From: Deinococcus gobiensis I-0
GTDB lineage: Bacteria; Deinococcota; Deinococci; Deinococcales; Deinococcaceae
DNA: 64,000 bases
NCBI RefSeq assembly: GCF_000252445.1
Contig: NC_017790.1
Location: forward strand, 1,656,501 to 1,720,500
Direction: 5' to 3'
Positions 1-12,475 of this stretch are shown here, in pieces. The position numbers and the translations under genes are program-made. Each line of letters begins with the position of its first letter. The first letter of the stretch is position 1. The notes beneath the pieces were generated by a model. That model made no database searches. It had not been told where the DNA came from and saw only the letters and a program-made list of their open reading frames with translations.

Positions 1-1
1 C

Positions 2-670
2 GTGGACCGGGTCGAGCTCGACCGCCCCCTGCGGGAGACGGCCGCCTTCGCCCAGGGGCAGGCCCAGCCCATCAATCCCGCCAGCCTCGCCTGCGTGGAC
101 GCGCTGGGCGACGTTTCGGGCGCGCGGGTGCTGGACCTCGCGGGCGGCGCGGGCGTGAAGGCGGCCATGCTCGCCACGCGCGGCGCGGCCGTGACGAGTG
201 TGGACCTGCTGGCGCGCAAGCACGACGCGGCCCGCGTCAACCTGAAGCGTCTGCACCTGAAGGCCGACTTCCTGACCCACGACCTCACCACACCGCTGGA
301 CACCGCGCCTGCCGACTTCGTGCTGCTGGACGCGCCCTGCACCGGCAGCGGCACCCTGCGCGCGCACCCCGAGATCAAGCTGCGCCTGACCCCGGAGGCC
401 GTGACCGAGATGGCCGCGCTCCAGGCCCGCATGCTGCCCAACGCCGCCGCCCTGGTCGCGCCGGGCGGGGTACTGGTCTACTCGGTGTGCTCGGTGACGC
501 CGCAGGAGGGGCCGGAGGTCGTGGCCGACTTTCTGGCGGCCCACCCCGACTTCGCCGCCGAGGCCGTGCCCGACATCGAGGTGCCGCACGTCCCGGCGGG
601 CGACGGCCTGCTGACCGTGCCGGTAGACGGCGTGGACGGCTTTTTCATCGCCCGGCTGCGCAGGAAATAG
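2..670 (+). CDS. rsmB: rRNA cytosine-C5 methyltransferase (RsmB/Sun family), 3' part
   Basis: This is the C-terminal catalytic part of a SAM-dependent m5C methyltransferase; the frame is open to the left edge, so the true start lies outside the window and the GTG at 2 is probably internal. The Rossmann motif VLDLAGGAGVKA binds SAM. DAPCTGSG (about residue 110) is motif IV with the cysteine that releases product, and YSVCSV (about residue 160) is motif VI with the catalytic cysteine. The family methylates C967 of 16S rRNA or related positions. Assignment to RsmB rather than another NOP2/Sun member is inference, since the NusB-like N-terminus is not visible. A strong hairpin follows the stop. 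Confidence 0.85.
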   Translation: MDRVELDRPLRETAAFAQGQAQPINPASLACVDALGDVSGARVLDLAGGAGVKAAMLATRGAAVTSVDLLARKHDAARVNLKRLHLKADFLTHDLTTPLDTAPADFVLLDAPCTGSGTLRAHPEIKLRLTPEAVTEMAALQARMLPNAAALVAPGGVLVYSVCSVTPQEGPEVVADFLAAHPDFAAEAVPDIEVPHVPAGDGLLTVPVDGVDGFFIARLRRK

Positions 671-681
671 CAGGAAATAAG

Positions 682-718
682 GGCGGGGGCGGGCAGCCGA
701 TCACTGCCCGCCCCCGCC
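682..718. terminator. bidirectional hairpin terminator
   Basis: A perfect inverted repeat with roughly 15-base G/C arms and a seven-base loop sits between the convergent methyltransferase and deoD stop codons. There is no long T-tract, but position and stability fit a shared terminator. Confidence 0.75.
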
Positions 719-727
719 TTGTCCCGC

Positions 728-1447
728 TCAGCTCTTGTCGTCCAGCCCCAGCGCGGCGTCGAGGGCCACCTCGATCATGCCGTTGAAGGTGAGCTGGCGC
801 TCCTCGGCCGACGTGACCTCGTGCGTGACGAGGTGGTCGCTGATGGTCAGGATGGTCAGGGCGCGTACGCCGAACTTGGCGGCCAGGGTGTACAGACCCG
901 CCGCCTCCATCTCGACCGCCAGCACGCCGAAGTCGGCCCAGCGCTTGAATTCCTCGCTGTCGTCGGTGTAGAAGGTGTCGCTGCTCATGATGTTGCCGAC
1001 GTGCGAGGTGAAGCCCCGCTCCTTGGCGATCTGGTAGGCGCGCAGCAGCAGCTCGAAGTCGGCGATGGGCGCGAACGTCCGCTCGCCGAAGCGGATGCGG
1101 TTGATGTTGCTGTCGGTGCAGGCCGCCTGCGCCAGCACGAGGTCGCGCACGTGCACGCCTTCCTGGTAGCTGCCGGCCGTACCCACGCGGATCAGGTTCT
1201 TGCAGCCGTAGTCCTTGATGAGCTCGTGGACGTAGATCATCGAGCTGGCGATGCCCATGCCGGTGCCCTGCACGCTCACGCGCTGGCCCTTGTAGGTGCC
1301 GGTAAAGCCCAGCATGCCGCGCACGGAGTTGTGCTGCACGGGGTTCTCGAAGAAGGTCTCGGCGATGTGCTGGGCACGCAGCGGGTCGCCGGGCAGCAGG
1401 ACGGTTTCGGCGATCTCGCCGGGTTTGGCGTTCAGGTGGACACTCAC
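728..1447 (-). CDS. deoD: purine-nucleoside phosphorylase, DeoD type
   Basis: Trimeric/hexameric purine-nucleoside phosphorylase that splits purine (deoxy)nucleosides with phosphate in purine salvage. Visible family blocks are LPGDPLRA at the phosphate site, [25 protein letters not shown] (ribose site) and ISDH with the catalytic aspartate. The frame is open further upstream, but the GTG at 1447 gives 239 residues beginning [10 protein letters not shown], which matches the usual DeoD length and N-terminus. A TAGACT -10 hexamer (1455-1460) lies seven bases before that GTG, suggesting a leaderless mRNA. It is cytoplasmic and transcribed convergently with the methyltransferase gene. Confidence 0.93.
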   Translation of the reverse strand: MSVHLNAKPGEIAETVLLPGDPLRAQHIAETFFENPVQHNSVRGMLGFTGTYKGQRVSVQGTGMGIASSMIYVHELIKDYGCKNLIRVGTAGSYQEGVHVRDLVLAQAACTDSNINRIRFGERTFAPIADFELLLRAYQIAKERGFTSHVGNIMSSDTFYTDDSEEFKRWADFGVLAVEMEAAGLYTLAAKFGVRALTILTISDHLVTHEVTSAEERQLTFNGMIEVALDAALGLDDKS

Positions 1448-1485
1448 GCGCAGAAGTCTAGAGCATCCTTCCTGAATGGGGCGGT

Positions 1486-2211
1486 TCAGCCCGGCACCCA
1501 GCCGGCCGCCGCCCACTCGGCGTGCGGGATTCCCGAAGTCCGGAAGCCCTGGCGGATTTCCTCTACGGCGTAAGGCACCCGCCTGAAGGTGGGCTGCCAG
1601 CCGCCGGGCACGCGGTCAAGCAGCAGGTACTCGGCGCGGGCCGGGTTCATGTAGACCCCGCCGCGCTTCTCGAAGGGCAGGCCCACGCTGCCGGGGTTCA
1701 GCAGGGTCCAGCCCTCCAGCGTGCGCAGCAGCGGTCTGTGCGTGTGTCCCCCGATCCATACGGGGGCGGTCCCGAAGGCCGCGCGCAGCTCCGCGAGCCG
1801 CCCTTCGGGTGTCTGGGCCTCCAGCACCTCGTCGTCGCGCTCGGGACTGCCGTGAAAGGCGAGGAGGTCGGGGAAGGTGGCCGTGTCCAGAAACCCCGCC
1901 ACGATCCCGCGCCCCGCCGCCGTCACCCGCGCGGCCGACCAGCGTTCCTGGTCGTACAGCTCGCGCTCGTCGGGAAAGCCCCGGTCGCGGAAGGGCACGG
2001 GCAGCCCCAGCAGTTCGCGGTCGGCGTTGCCGCGCACGACCGGGCAGCCCAGCGCTGCGACCTCGCGCAGGCACTCGCCGGGCCAGGGGCCGCCCGTCAC
2101 CACGTCGCCCAGGCACAGCCGCTCGTCGGCGCCCTGGGCCTGAAGGTCCTCCAGCACGGCCCGCAGCGCAGGCAGGTTGCCGTGGATGTCCCCGAAGACG
2201 GCGAGTCGCAT
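1486..2211 (-). CDS. metallophosphoesterase (YfcE/MJ0936-like)
   Basis: A 241-residue calcineurin-like phosphoesterase with all metal-binding motifs in order: GDIHGN near the N-terminus, GDVV, GNADRE, FHGSP and GGHTHRP near residue 175. This set holds two divalent metals and hydrolyses phosphomonoesters or diesters; the substrate cannot be read from sequence. The ATG at 2211 is chosen over the longer upstream frame because it starts directly before the first motif and has TATGCT six bases upstream (2218-2223), a leaderless arrangement. A second family member at 53830-54534 has lost key ligands, so this one is the intact reference. Confidence 0.88.
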   Translation of the reverse strand: MRLAVFGDIHGNLPALRAVLEDLQAQGADERLCLGDVVTGGPWPGECLREVAALGCPVVRGNADRELLGLPVPFRDRGFPDERELYDQERWSAARVTAAGRGIVAGFLDTATFPDLLAFHGSPERDDEVLEAQTPEGRLAELRAAFGTAPVWIGGHTHRPLLRTLEGWTLLNPGSVGLPFEKRGGVYMNPARAEYLLLDRVPGGWQPTFRRVPYAVEEIRQGFRTSGIPHAEWAAAGWVPG

Positions 2212-2293
2212 GGCCCCAGCATAGGCCGCCCCCGGGGTTGCCCCGCTATCCTGGGGCCGTGCCCACAACCGTTCGTTCGTGCCGGGGGCGGAG

Positions 2294-3162
<869 letters not shown>

Positions 3163-3166
<4 letters not shown>

Positions 3167-3645
3167 ACGAGGACCTCGACCGCCCCCAGGGCCGCTACTT
3201 CGAGGAACTGCCGATCGGTACGGTCATCCGCCACCGGCTGCGGCGCACCGTCACCGAGTCGGACAACATCCTGTTCACCACCCTGACCATGAATCCGCAG
3301 CCCCTGCACCTCGACTTCGAGGCCGCCGCCGCGAGCGAGTTCGGCCGCCCGCTGTTCAACTCGATGATGACCCTGAGCCTACTCGTCGGCCTGAGCGTCC
3401 ACGAGCTCTCGCTGGGCACGCTGGTCGCCAACCTGGGGCTGACGGACGTGGTCTTTCCGAAGCCGGTCTTCCACGGCGACACGCTGCGTGCCGAATCCGA
3501 GGTCGTGGAGGCGCGCGAAAGCCGGTCGCGGCCGGGGCAGGGGGTGGTGACGGTCGAGCACCGGGGGTTCAACCAGCACGGGGAGCTGGTGGCGCGGTGC
3601 AAGCGGACCATGCTGCTGCGTCAGCGGGAGGCTTCGGCGGGGTAG
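3163..3645 (+). CDS. MaoC-family acyl-CoA hydratase (mesaconyl/itaconyl-CoA hydratase-like)
   Basis: A 160-residue single hot-dog domain protein. The hydratase-2 site is recognisable as [10 protein letters not shown], where the usual Gly-Asp before Asn-Pro is replaced by Thr-Met; my memory is that mesaconyl-CoA and itaconyl-CoA hydratases share this variant. It starts at GTG 3163, overlapping the lyase stop (GTGA), so it is translationally coupled. Hydratase plus lyase is the core of C5 dicarboxylyl-CoA breakdown (mesaconate, itaconate or beta-methylmalyl-CoA routes), but no CoA-transferase or ligase is adjacent, so the substrate remains inference. Confidence 0.8.
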
Positions 3646-3699
3646 GTTGTTGGGCGTTCGGGTTGGAAGGCGTTCTGTTCTCGTTTGCCCTCCCCCCAG

Positions 3700-3722
3700 C
3701 CCCCCTCCCGGTAGGAGGGGGG
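3700..3722. terminator. hairpin after the MaoC gene
   Basis: Nine-base perfect arms (3700-3708 and 3714-3722) enclose a five-base loop and are followed by AGCCTTTC on the plus strand. It probably ends the CoA-lyase/MaoC transcript, or is a REP-like hairpin similar in shape to the one at 29190-29211. Confidence 0.5.
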
Positions 3723-3906
3723 AGCCTTTCGCTGCGCTCGGCAAGAGTCGTTCCGGGCGCTGGTGGAGGTGCTCTGTCTTGCGGTGTGACGGCTCAGCTC
3801 GGGGCCGGACACAGGGCGTTGGAATGGCCCGCGCGCTTCGCGCACGACGGCCTTCGGGGGGACTTGGGCGGTGAGCTGGGTGGGGTGGCCCTGCCCTGGC
3901 TGTAGA

Positions 3907-3937
3907 ACGGCCCCCTCCGGTTGCGGGAGGGGGCCGT
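3907..3937. terminator. hairpin terminator downstream of asnS
   Basis: ACGGCCCCCTCC and its near-perfect complement GGGAGGGGGCCGT flank a short loop about 55 bases beyond the asnS stop on the minus strand. Confidence 0.65.
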
Positions 3938-3991
3938 GCCACAGGCGAGTGCTTTTTCTACAAGCTACGCGCCATAGGCCACAAGCTGCTC

Positions 3992-5338
<1,347 letters not shown>

Positions 5339-5345
5339 CCCCGGC

Positions 5346-5351
5346 AGTATA
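5346..5351 (-). promoter_or_regulatory. -10 element of asnS (leaderless)
   Basis: TATACT on the minus strand, seven bases before the asnS ATG. It is one of the best -10 matches of the leaderless class in this window. Confidence 0.6.
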
Positions 5352-5388
5352 GACGTGCTGGGCGGAGAAACTGCGGGCGGACGGCCCC

Positions 5389-5874
5389 TCAGAACGGCTC
5401 GGCCGTCGCGGCTCCCGGCGACACCCTGAACTGCACGATGAGCTGCACGCACGGCTCGTCGCCCAGCTGCCCCGAGCGGTGGCCCTTCTCGCCCCGGGTC
5501 TCCTGGTCCTGCCCGAAGTGGAGGTCGCCGGGGCCCATCTCGGCGCGGTGGCCGTCCATCGTCTCCAGAAACCAGCGGCCCGACAGGGGCACGACCCACT
5601 GCGGCTTCGGGCTCTCGTGCCACTCGCCCACCCAGCCGACCGGCAGGACGGCGAAGGACACCGCCTCGACCTCGCCGGGAAAGGGCCGCAGCCACTGCGG
5701 GGCTGCGCCGCCGCCCACGCTCTTCTGCCCGAAGTTCGCCATCACGGCCGTGTTCAGGCGGCTGACGCCCCCGGTGTCGGTCCACATGTGGTAGTAGGGC
5801 AGCGAGGGCGAGGCCTGGTCGTCGGGAGTGACAGCGGCGCGCAGGTGGGCGAGGTCGGGCAGAAGGTCGGGCAT
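5389..5874 (-). CDS. cupin-like conserved protein
   Basis: A 161-residue protein with a small beta-barrel (cupin) pattern: [20 protein letters not shown], then [14 protein letters not shown], then PCVQLIVQF. In cupins, the His/Glu positions in such blocks bind metal; here GDLHFGQD has a candidate histidine. It has no signal peptide and no recognised substrate. A TAGCGT hexamer (5881-5886) precedes the ATG by six bases. It lies 50 bases upstream of asnS in the same direction, but asnS has its own -10. Confidence 0.65.
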   Translation of the reverse strand: MPDLLPDLAHLRAAVTPDDQASPSLPYYHMWTDTGGVSRLNTAVMANFGQKSVGGGAAPQWLRPFPGEVEAVSFAVLPVGWVGEWHESPKPQWVVPLSGRWFLETMDGHRAEMGPGDLHFGQDQETRGEKGHRSGQLGDEPCVQLIVQFRVSPGAATAEPF

Positions 5875-5979
5875 AGGGTCACGCTACCGGCGGGCGCGCG
5901 GGCGAGATGAAAGGGGGCGAAGTCAAACCTTGGGCGAAGGGCGCGCGGTCAGGCCCGGGGCGCGCCCTACACTGCGTCC

Positions 5980-6858
5980 ATGCGAGCCTTCGCCGACCGT
6001 GCGCCCCGCCTCATCGCCATCGACCTCGACGGAACGCTGCTGGGCGACGACAACCGCGTCTCGCCGGGCAATCTGGCGGCGGTGCGCGCGGCGCAGGCGG
6101 CGGGGCACCTCGTCGTGATCGCCACGGGGCGCTCGTTGCCCGACGTGCGGGCGCTGTGGCGCGGCACGGGGCTGGTCTGTCCGGCCATCGCCTGCAACGG
6201 GGCGCTGACCTGTGACGCCCAGGGCGAGGTGCAGGCCACCGTGCCGCTGGACCGTTCCCTGGCCCTGGAGCTGCTGGAACGGACGGCCGGGCAGGGCCTG
6301 TATACCGAGCTGTATATGCCCGAGACGACATATGTCACCCCGGACGCGCGCGCGCAGCTGGCCCGCGAGCGCGACGAGCTCCTGCCCCCTGGCGAGCGGG
6401 AAGCGGGCTGGGAGGTGGCCGAGCGCCACTTTGCCCAGGTGGGCCTGTACCCGACCGGCGACATGGCGCGGGCCCTGCGGGAGAGCGCCGCGCCGCCCCT
6501 CAAGCTCCTCGTGTTCACCTTCGGCGCGGCGCAGCGGGAGGCGCTGGCCCGCACGTTGGGGGACCGCTCCGACCTGGGGCTGACCCGGTCGAGTCCATAC
6601 AACCTCGAACTCTCGCACCCGGACGCCCAGAAGGGCGCGGCGCTCGCGCGGCTGGCTTCGGCCTACGGCTTCGGCCCGGAACGGGTGGTGGCGATAGGCG
6701 ACAGCCTCAACGACCTTTCGATGATGCGGTTCGCGGGCCACGCCGTCGCCATGGGGGGCGCGCACCCGGACGTGCTGGCCGCCTGCGCCGACGTGACCGG
6801 CCCTTGCGGTGAGGACGGCGTGGCCCAGGCCCTGAACACGCTGCTCGCCCTGGCCTGA
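5980..6858 (+). CDS. Cof-type HAD phosphatase
   Basis: A 292-residue haloacid dehalogenase-family hydrolase of the Cof/IIB cap type, acting on sugar phosphates or nucleotide-like phosphates. Motif I is IDLDGTLLGDD (nucleophile and acid/base Asp), motif II is ATGRS, motif III lysine is in PDAQKGAAL, and motif IV is GDSLNDLSMM, which binds Mg2+. The large cap lies between motifs II and III. TACACT (5968-5973) sits six bases before the ATG, so the mRNA is probably leaderless. The substrate is unknown. Confidence 0.88.
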   Translation: MRAFADRAPRLIAIDLDGTLLGDDNRVSPGNLAAVRAAQAAGHLVVIATGRSLPDVRALWRGTGLVCPAIACNGALTCDAQGEVQATVPLDRSLALELLERTAGQGLYTELYMPETTYVTPDARAQLARERDELLPPGEREAGWEVAERHFAQVGLYPTGDMARALRESAAPPLKLLVFTFGAAQREALARTLGDRSDLGLTRSSPYNLELSHPDAQKGAALARLASAYGFGPERVVAIGDSLNDLSMMRFAGHAVAMGGAHPDVLAACADVTGPCGEDGVAQALNTLLALA

Positions 6859-6879
6859 AAGACTGGGCCGGAGGGACGT

Positions 6880-7569
6880 CTAGAGCGCTTCCCGTGGGCC
6901 GGAAGGTTCGGGGTGCGGGTCCCCCTGACGCACGACCCGCCGCGCGGCCAGCAGAAGGGGAAGGCCGACCCCTATGAACAGTCCCTGGAGGATCAGGGCC
7001 GCCAGTCCCAGCGGTGAAGATGCGCTGCCTGCTTCCTGGGTGAAGAGGACTCCCAGCACGCCCAGGGCCGCCGCCAGAATCATCAGGCTCTGAAGGCCTG
7101 TGAGTACGCCCAGCCACTTCAGCAGTCTGGCCTGGGCGGGGCGTGGAGAAGGGGCAGGGGACTGCGCCCCCTCGGTCATCCAGTCCCGGACCGCCGCCGC
7201 GAAATAGAAGGTCACCACGAACAGGAAGAGGATGGTGACGACATTGAAGCGCAGCGGGAAGGACTCCTCGGGCCAGTCGGGCAGCAGGCGGCCGAGCAGG
7301 GTGAGCGCCAGCCACAGCAGCGGGCTGAAGCCGAAAACCAGCCAGGCCTGCCGGGTACGCCGCGTCAGGGCGGCCGTGGCCGGCGCGGTCAGGACCCAGT
7401 CGCGCATACACCACAGCGCCCAGAGCTCCGGCAGCGTCGTGAGGAATGCGGGCACTTGCGGCAGACCGGCGTCGGCCATGTTGACGACCGTGACAGCCAG
7501 CAGGAGGGCCGAATAGACCGCGAGCCAGAACGCCAGGCGAGCCGGAGCGGAGCGGGCTGAAGAAAGCAC
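6880..7569 (-). CDS. integral membrane protein, function unknown
   Basis: A 229-residue protein with about six hydrophobic segments, including LAFWLAVYSALLLAVTVV near the N-terminus and ALGVLGVLF and GLALILQGLFIGVGLPLLL near the C-terminus. No enzymatic or transport motif was recognised. It starts at GTG 7569 with TAGCCT seven bases upstream. It converges with the HAD gene, the stops being about 20 bases apart. Confidence 0.65.
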   Translation of the reverse strand: MLSSARSAPARLAFWLAVYSALLLAVTVVNMADAGLPQVPAFLTTLPELWALWCMRDWVLTAPATAALTRRTRQAWLVFGFSPLLWLALTLLGRLLPDWPEESFPLRFNVVTILFLFVVTFYFAAAVRDWMTEGAQSPAPSPRPAQARLLKWLGVLTGLQSLMILAAALGVLGVLFTQEAGSASSPLGLAALILQGLFIGVGLPLLLAARRVVRQGDPHPEPSGPREAL

Positions 7570-7644
7570 GGAGCTGAGGCTAACAGACCGGGCCGGCGCC
7601 GGCCGCTTCAGATGGGCCGGCCCGATTTCCTTTCCCGCAGGCCC

Positions 7645-9396
<1,752 letters not shown>

Positions 9397-9488
9397 GACG
9401 GGGGTCCTCGTTGGGTCGGGCACTCGGGCGGACCGGGCGGCCCACAGGGCGGCCGCATCTGCATGCAGGTCGCGCGCTCAGGTTGATG

Positions 9489-9520
9489 TTGGACCCAGTA
9501 TAAACATAGTCCCGGTCCAA
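9489..9520. promoter_or_regulatory. palindromic operator upstream of fadD
   Basis: TTGGACC and GGTCCAA form 7-base inverted arms separated by 18 bases. On the minus strand a TATACT-like hexamer lies inside the repeat, so a bound repressor would cover the fadD promoter. Which regulator binds is unknown. Confidence 0.5.
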
Positions 9521-9549
9521 ACCAAAGTGCGCCCGGCCGCCGCGCCCGC

Positions 9550-10464
9550 CTACAGCACGAGGACGCCGTGGTGCTTGGCCTTGTCCTGCGGCTCGACGTG
9601 GATGGTGACCTGCACCTCGTCCAGTTCGGCGCGCAGGGCGTCTTCGAGGCGGTCGCAGATGGCGTGGGCCTCGCGCACCGACATCTCGCCGGGCACCACG
9701 AGGTGAAAGTCGATGAAGGTCAGGGTGCCCGAAGTCCGGGTGCGCAGGTCATGCATCTCCAGCGCGCCCTCGGCGTGTTCGCGCATGGCCTGGCGGATGC
9801 GCGTCTCGGTGGGGCTGTCCACGCCCGCGTCCATCAGGCCGCCCACACTGCGGCTCAGCAGGCCCCAGCCGCTCCACAGGATGTTCAGCGCGACCAGAAT
9901 CGCCAGCAGGGGGTCCAGGACCGCCCAGCCGGTCAGGACCGCGAGCACCACCCCGACCACCACGCCGATGCTGGTGACCACGTCGGTCAGGATGTGCTGC
10001 CCGTCGGCCAGCAGCGCGGGGCTGCGGGTGCGCCGGCCCGCGCGCAGCAGCACGGCCGCCCAGGCCCCGTTGATCAGGCTCGCCAGCACGTTGACGCCCA
10101 GCCCGGCCCACGCCGCCTCGACCGGGCGCGGCGCGAACAGGTCCGGCACCGCGATGCGCAGGATGCCCACCGCCGCCAGCACGATCAGCACGCCCTCGGC
10201 CACCGCGCTGAGGTACTCGGCCTTGGTGTGGCCGTAGGGGTGGTTCGCGTCGGCCGGGCGCGCCGCGACCCACAGCGCCAGCAGCGCCGCGCCCGAGGCC
10301 ACCACGTTGATGATGCTCTCCAGCGCGTCCGAGAGCAGGGCCACGCTGCCGGTCATGCGGTAGGCCACGAACTTCAGCCCCAGCACCCCCAGCGCGACCA
10401 CCACCCCCAGCGCGGCGAGCCGGATGGGGGAGACGGAGGAGGGACGGGCAGGAGACGCGACCAT
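9550..10464 (-). CDS. cation diffusion facilitator (CDF) metal exporter
   Basis: A 304-residue CDF antiporter expected to export Zn2+, Fe2+, Co2+ or Mn2+ in exchange for protons. Six membrane segments occupy about residues 15-205. TM2 carries LLSDALESIINV, and TM5 carries the HxxxD metal site DGQHILTD. A ferredoxin-like cytoplasmic domain follows, ending in the histidine-containing VTIHVEPQ typical of the dimerising C-terminus. It has TACGCT six bases before the ATG. Metal preference cannot be decided from these motifs. Confidence 0.88.
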   Translation of the reverse strand: MVASPARPSSVSPIRLAALGVVVALGVLGLKFVAYRMTGSVALLSDALESIINVVASGAALLALWVAARPADANHPYGHTKAEYLSAVAEGVLIVLAAVGILRIAVPDLFAPRPVEAAWAGLGVNVLASLINGAWAAVLLRAGRRTRSPALLADGQHILTDVVTSIGVVVGVVLAVLTGWAVLDPLLAILVALNILWSGWGLLSRSVGGLMDAGVDSPTETRIRQAMREHAEGALEMHDLRTRTSGTLTFIDFHLVVPGEMSVREAHAICDRLEDALRAELDEVQVTIHVEPQDKAKHHGVLVL

Positions 10465-10544
10465 CCGGCGAGCGTAACAGGGTTAGGTCAGGCGAAAACG
10501 GGGTTAGGCGCGGCGAAACCCGCTACCCGGACGGGAACAGCCGG

Positions 10545-11237
10545 TCAGGTGCCGCCCCCCTGGAGGTGGCCGTCGAGCAGGTGCAGGGTGCGGTCGGCGC
10601 GCGCGGCGAGGCGGTCGTCGTGGGTGACGAGCAGCACGCCCGCGCCCTGTTCGCGGGCCAGCGACACGAGCAGCCCGGCCACCGTCTCGGCCCCGGCGCG
10701 GTCCAGGCTGCCGGTCGGTTCGTCGGCCAGCACGGCGGCGGGCTGCGCGGCCAGGGCGCGGGCCACGGCCACGCGCTGGCGCTCGCCGCCGCTCAGCACG
10801 CCCGGCAGCGCGCCGGCGCGGTCGAGCAGCCCCACCCGCGCGAGCAGTTCGCGCGCCCGCTCGGTGCCCCCCCGCCCGCTGAGCTGCGTCGGGATCAGGA
10901 GGTTTTGCAGCACGGTCAGGTCCTCGAGGAGATAGTGGTGCTGGAACACCAGCCCGATGCGCCCGGCCCGCCGCGACGCCCGCTCCTGCACGCCGAGCTG
11001 GTCGCAGCGTTCGCCCGCCCAGTACACCTCACCGCCCTGCGGGGTGTCGAGGCCGCCCAGCAGGTGCAGCAGGGTGCTCTTGCCGCTGCCGGACGGTCCC
11101 GTGACCGCCACGACCTCGCCGGGCCAGACCTCCAGCGTGACCCCGCCCAGCACCTCGCGTTCTCCGAAGGCGTGGCGCAGCGAAACGCCCCGCAGGGCGG
11201 GAGGGTCGGCAGGTGCGGCGAGGTTCACGCGCGGCAT
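10545..11237 (-). CDS. ABC transporter ATP-binding protein (LolD/MacB-type)
   Basis: A 230-residue ATPase subunit with Walker A GPSGSGKST, Q-loop LVFQHHYLL, signature LSGGERQRVAVARAL, Walker B VLADEPTGSLD and H-loop VTHDD. The EPTGSLD form is typical of LolD, FtsE and MacB type ATPases, which drive lipoprotein release or efflux. No permease lies next to it: the upstream gene is a divergent Crp regulator and the downstream one a CDF exporter. The ATG at 11237 gives normal length, although no clear ribosome site precedes it and the frame remains open upstream. Confidence 0.82.
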   Translation of the reverse strand: MPRVNLAAPADPPALRGVSLRHAFGEREVLGGVTLEVWPGEVVAVTGPSGSGKSTLLHLLGGLDTPQGGEVYWAGERCDQLGVQERASRRAGRIGLVFQHHYLLEDLTVLQNLLIPTQLSGRGGTERARELLARVGLLDRAGALPGVLSGGERQRVAVARALAAQPAAVLADEPTGSLDRAGAETVAGLLVSLAREQGAGVLLVTHDDRLAARADRTLHLLDGHLQGGGT

Positions 11238-11318
11238 GTTACCCGGTGGGTCTGGCGGCGGCGGCGGCTCCGGACGAATCTGTCGCGTGGGACAGCCTTT
11301 TGCGCTACACTGCCCCCG

Positions 11319-12011
11319 ATGTCCCGACTGGACGACCTGCACCAATCTCTCCTTTTTCAAGACGTCCAGCCCGAAGCGGTCCAGGACGCGGCCAGCGCGG
11401 TCATCGAACGCCAGTTCCGCAGCGGCGACCTGCTGCTGCAACAGGACGTGCCCGGCGACGCCCTGCTGCTGCTCACGCACGGCTCGGTGCGGGTCACGCG
11501 CATGAGCGTCTCGGGCCGCGAGCGCGTGATGGGCGACATCTACGCGCCGGGCATCGTCGGTGAGACGGCCGTGCTGGAGGGCGGTGAGCGCAGCGCCACC
11601 GTGCGCGCCCTGGAAGACGTGACCGCCCTGATGCTCTACCGCGACCACTTCGACCAGATCCTGCGCCGGCACCCGCGCGTGCTGTGGAACCTCGCCCGCC
11701 TGCTGGCCCGGCGCGTGACCCTGCTCAACGACGAGCTGATCGCCCTGGGCCAGAACACCGAGACGGCCCTGGCCCACGTGCTGAGCAGCCTCTACACCCA
11801 GCGGGTGGGGGCGGGCCTCGCGCAGCCACAGATTCTGCCCCTGAACACCCAGGACATCATGAACCGCATCAGTGCCAGCCGCGAGACGGTCGCGCGCGTC
11901 ATGCGCCGCCTGGAGCAGCAGAAACTGGTGCGGACGGTGGGGGGCACCATCCACCTGCTCGACCCCCAGAGGCTCGACCGCCTCGCCCTGGAGTCCGGCG
12001 ACCTCGACTAG
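11319..12011 (+). CDS. Crp/FNR-family transcriptional regulator
   Basis: A 230-residue one-component regulator. Residues about 10-125 form the cyclic-nucleotide-binding-like barrel (GDLLLQQDVPGDALLLLTHG, then GDIYAPGIVGETAVLEGGERSATVRA). After the dimer helix, a winged helix-turn-helix includes NTQDIMNRISASRETVARVMRRLEQ, the DNA-reading element. The barrel lacks a clear cAMP phosphate-cassette arginine-serine pair, so the ligand is uncertain. TACACT (11306-11311) precedes the ATG by seven bases, a leaderless start. It diverges from the LolD-like gene. Confidence 0.87.
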   Translation: MSRLDDLHQSLLFQDVQPEAVQDAASAVIERQFRSGDLLLQQDVPGDALLLLTHGSVRVTRMSVSGRERVMGDIYAPGIVGETAVLEGGERSATVRALEDVTALMLYRDHFDQILRRHPRVLWNLARLLARRVTLLNDELIALGQNTETALAHVLSSLYTQRVGAGLAQPQILPLNTQDIMNRISASRETVARVMRRLEQQKLVRTVGGTIHLLDPQRLDRLALESGDLD

Positions 12012-12052
12012 GCGGGGACGGCCGTTCCCCCGCTCCCCGGTAGAATCGGGGT

Positions 12053-12409
12053 ATGGCTATTCTGGAAATCGACTGCCCCGTGTGCGGTGAGGTGCTGGAG
12101 CTCAGCGCCGAGGACCGCGCCGAACTGAACCCCGGCGACGTGATCGTGTGCGACTCGTGCAGCGCCGAAATGGAAGTGACCCGCAACGGCGAGGGCGAGG
12201 ACTTCGAGCTCGAACTGCTGGGCATCCTCACCGAGTGCCCCAACTGCGGTGAGGAGTTCGAGGTGACCGACGACCTGCTCAGCGCCGCGCCGGTGATCGA
12301 GAGCGCGGACGGCGCGGCTGTCAGCCTCGTGGACTGTCCGCACTGCCACGCCCGTATCGAGCTGGAATTCGAGCCGGACCCTGCCGAGCCTTCCGTCTCG
12401 GGTCGCTGA
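12053..12409 (+). CDS. tandem LysW-like double zinc-ribbon protein
   Basis: A 118-residue acidic protein with two zinc ribbons. The first is CPVCG...CDSC (about residues 8-35), with the spacing and DVIVCDSCSAEMEV ending of a LysW domain. The second is CPNCG...CPHC (about residues 62-97). It does not end in the EDWGE tail needed for an amino-group carrier. It has its own leaderless promoter (TAGAAT at 12041-12046, six bases before ATG) and lies 66 bases upstream of lysW. Its role is unknown; location suggests lysine biosynthesis or control of it. Confidence 0.75.
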   Translation: MAILEIDCPVCGEVLELSAEDRAELNPGDVIVCDSCSAEMEVTRNGEGEDFELELLGILTECPNCGEEFEVTDDLLSAAPVIESADGAAVSLVDCPHCHARIELEFEPDPAEPSVSGR

Positions 12410-12475
12410 GCTGTCTAGGCAATATCAAACGAAAAAAGAATCAGCGTTTAACCTATCAAACGCAAGGAGATTACG

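Larger units (their letters stand above)
3646..3991. other. intergenic region with two hairpins, no gene recognised
   Basis: No convincing coding sequence was found here; short frames are G/C-rich shadows. It contains a hairpin at 3700-3722 with 9-base C/G arms (CCCCCCTCC type) just after the MaoC gene, and a second stronger hairpin at 3907-3937. At 3950-3990 a CACAAGC-type motif recurs, loosely similar to 18165-18205. Confidence 0.6.

Noticed and set aside
3950..3990. Possible repeat shared with 18165-18205 (CACAAGC motifs)
   Set aside because: Only short, interrupted matches are shared; not enough to claim a repeat family from two sites.
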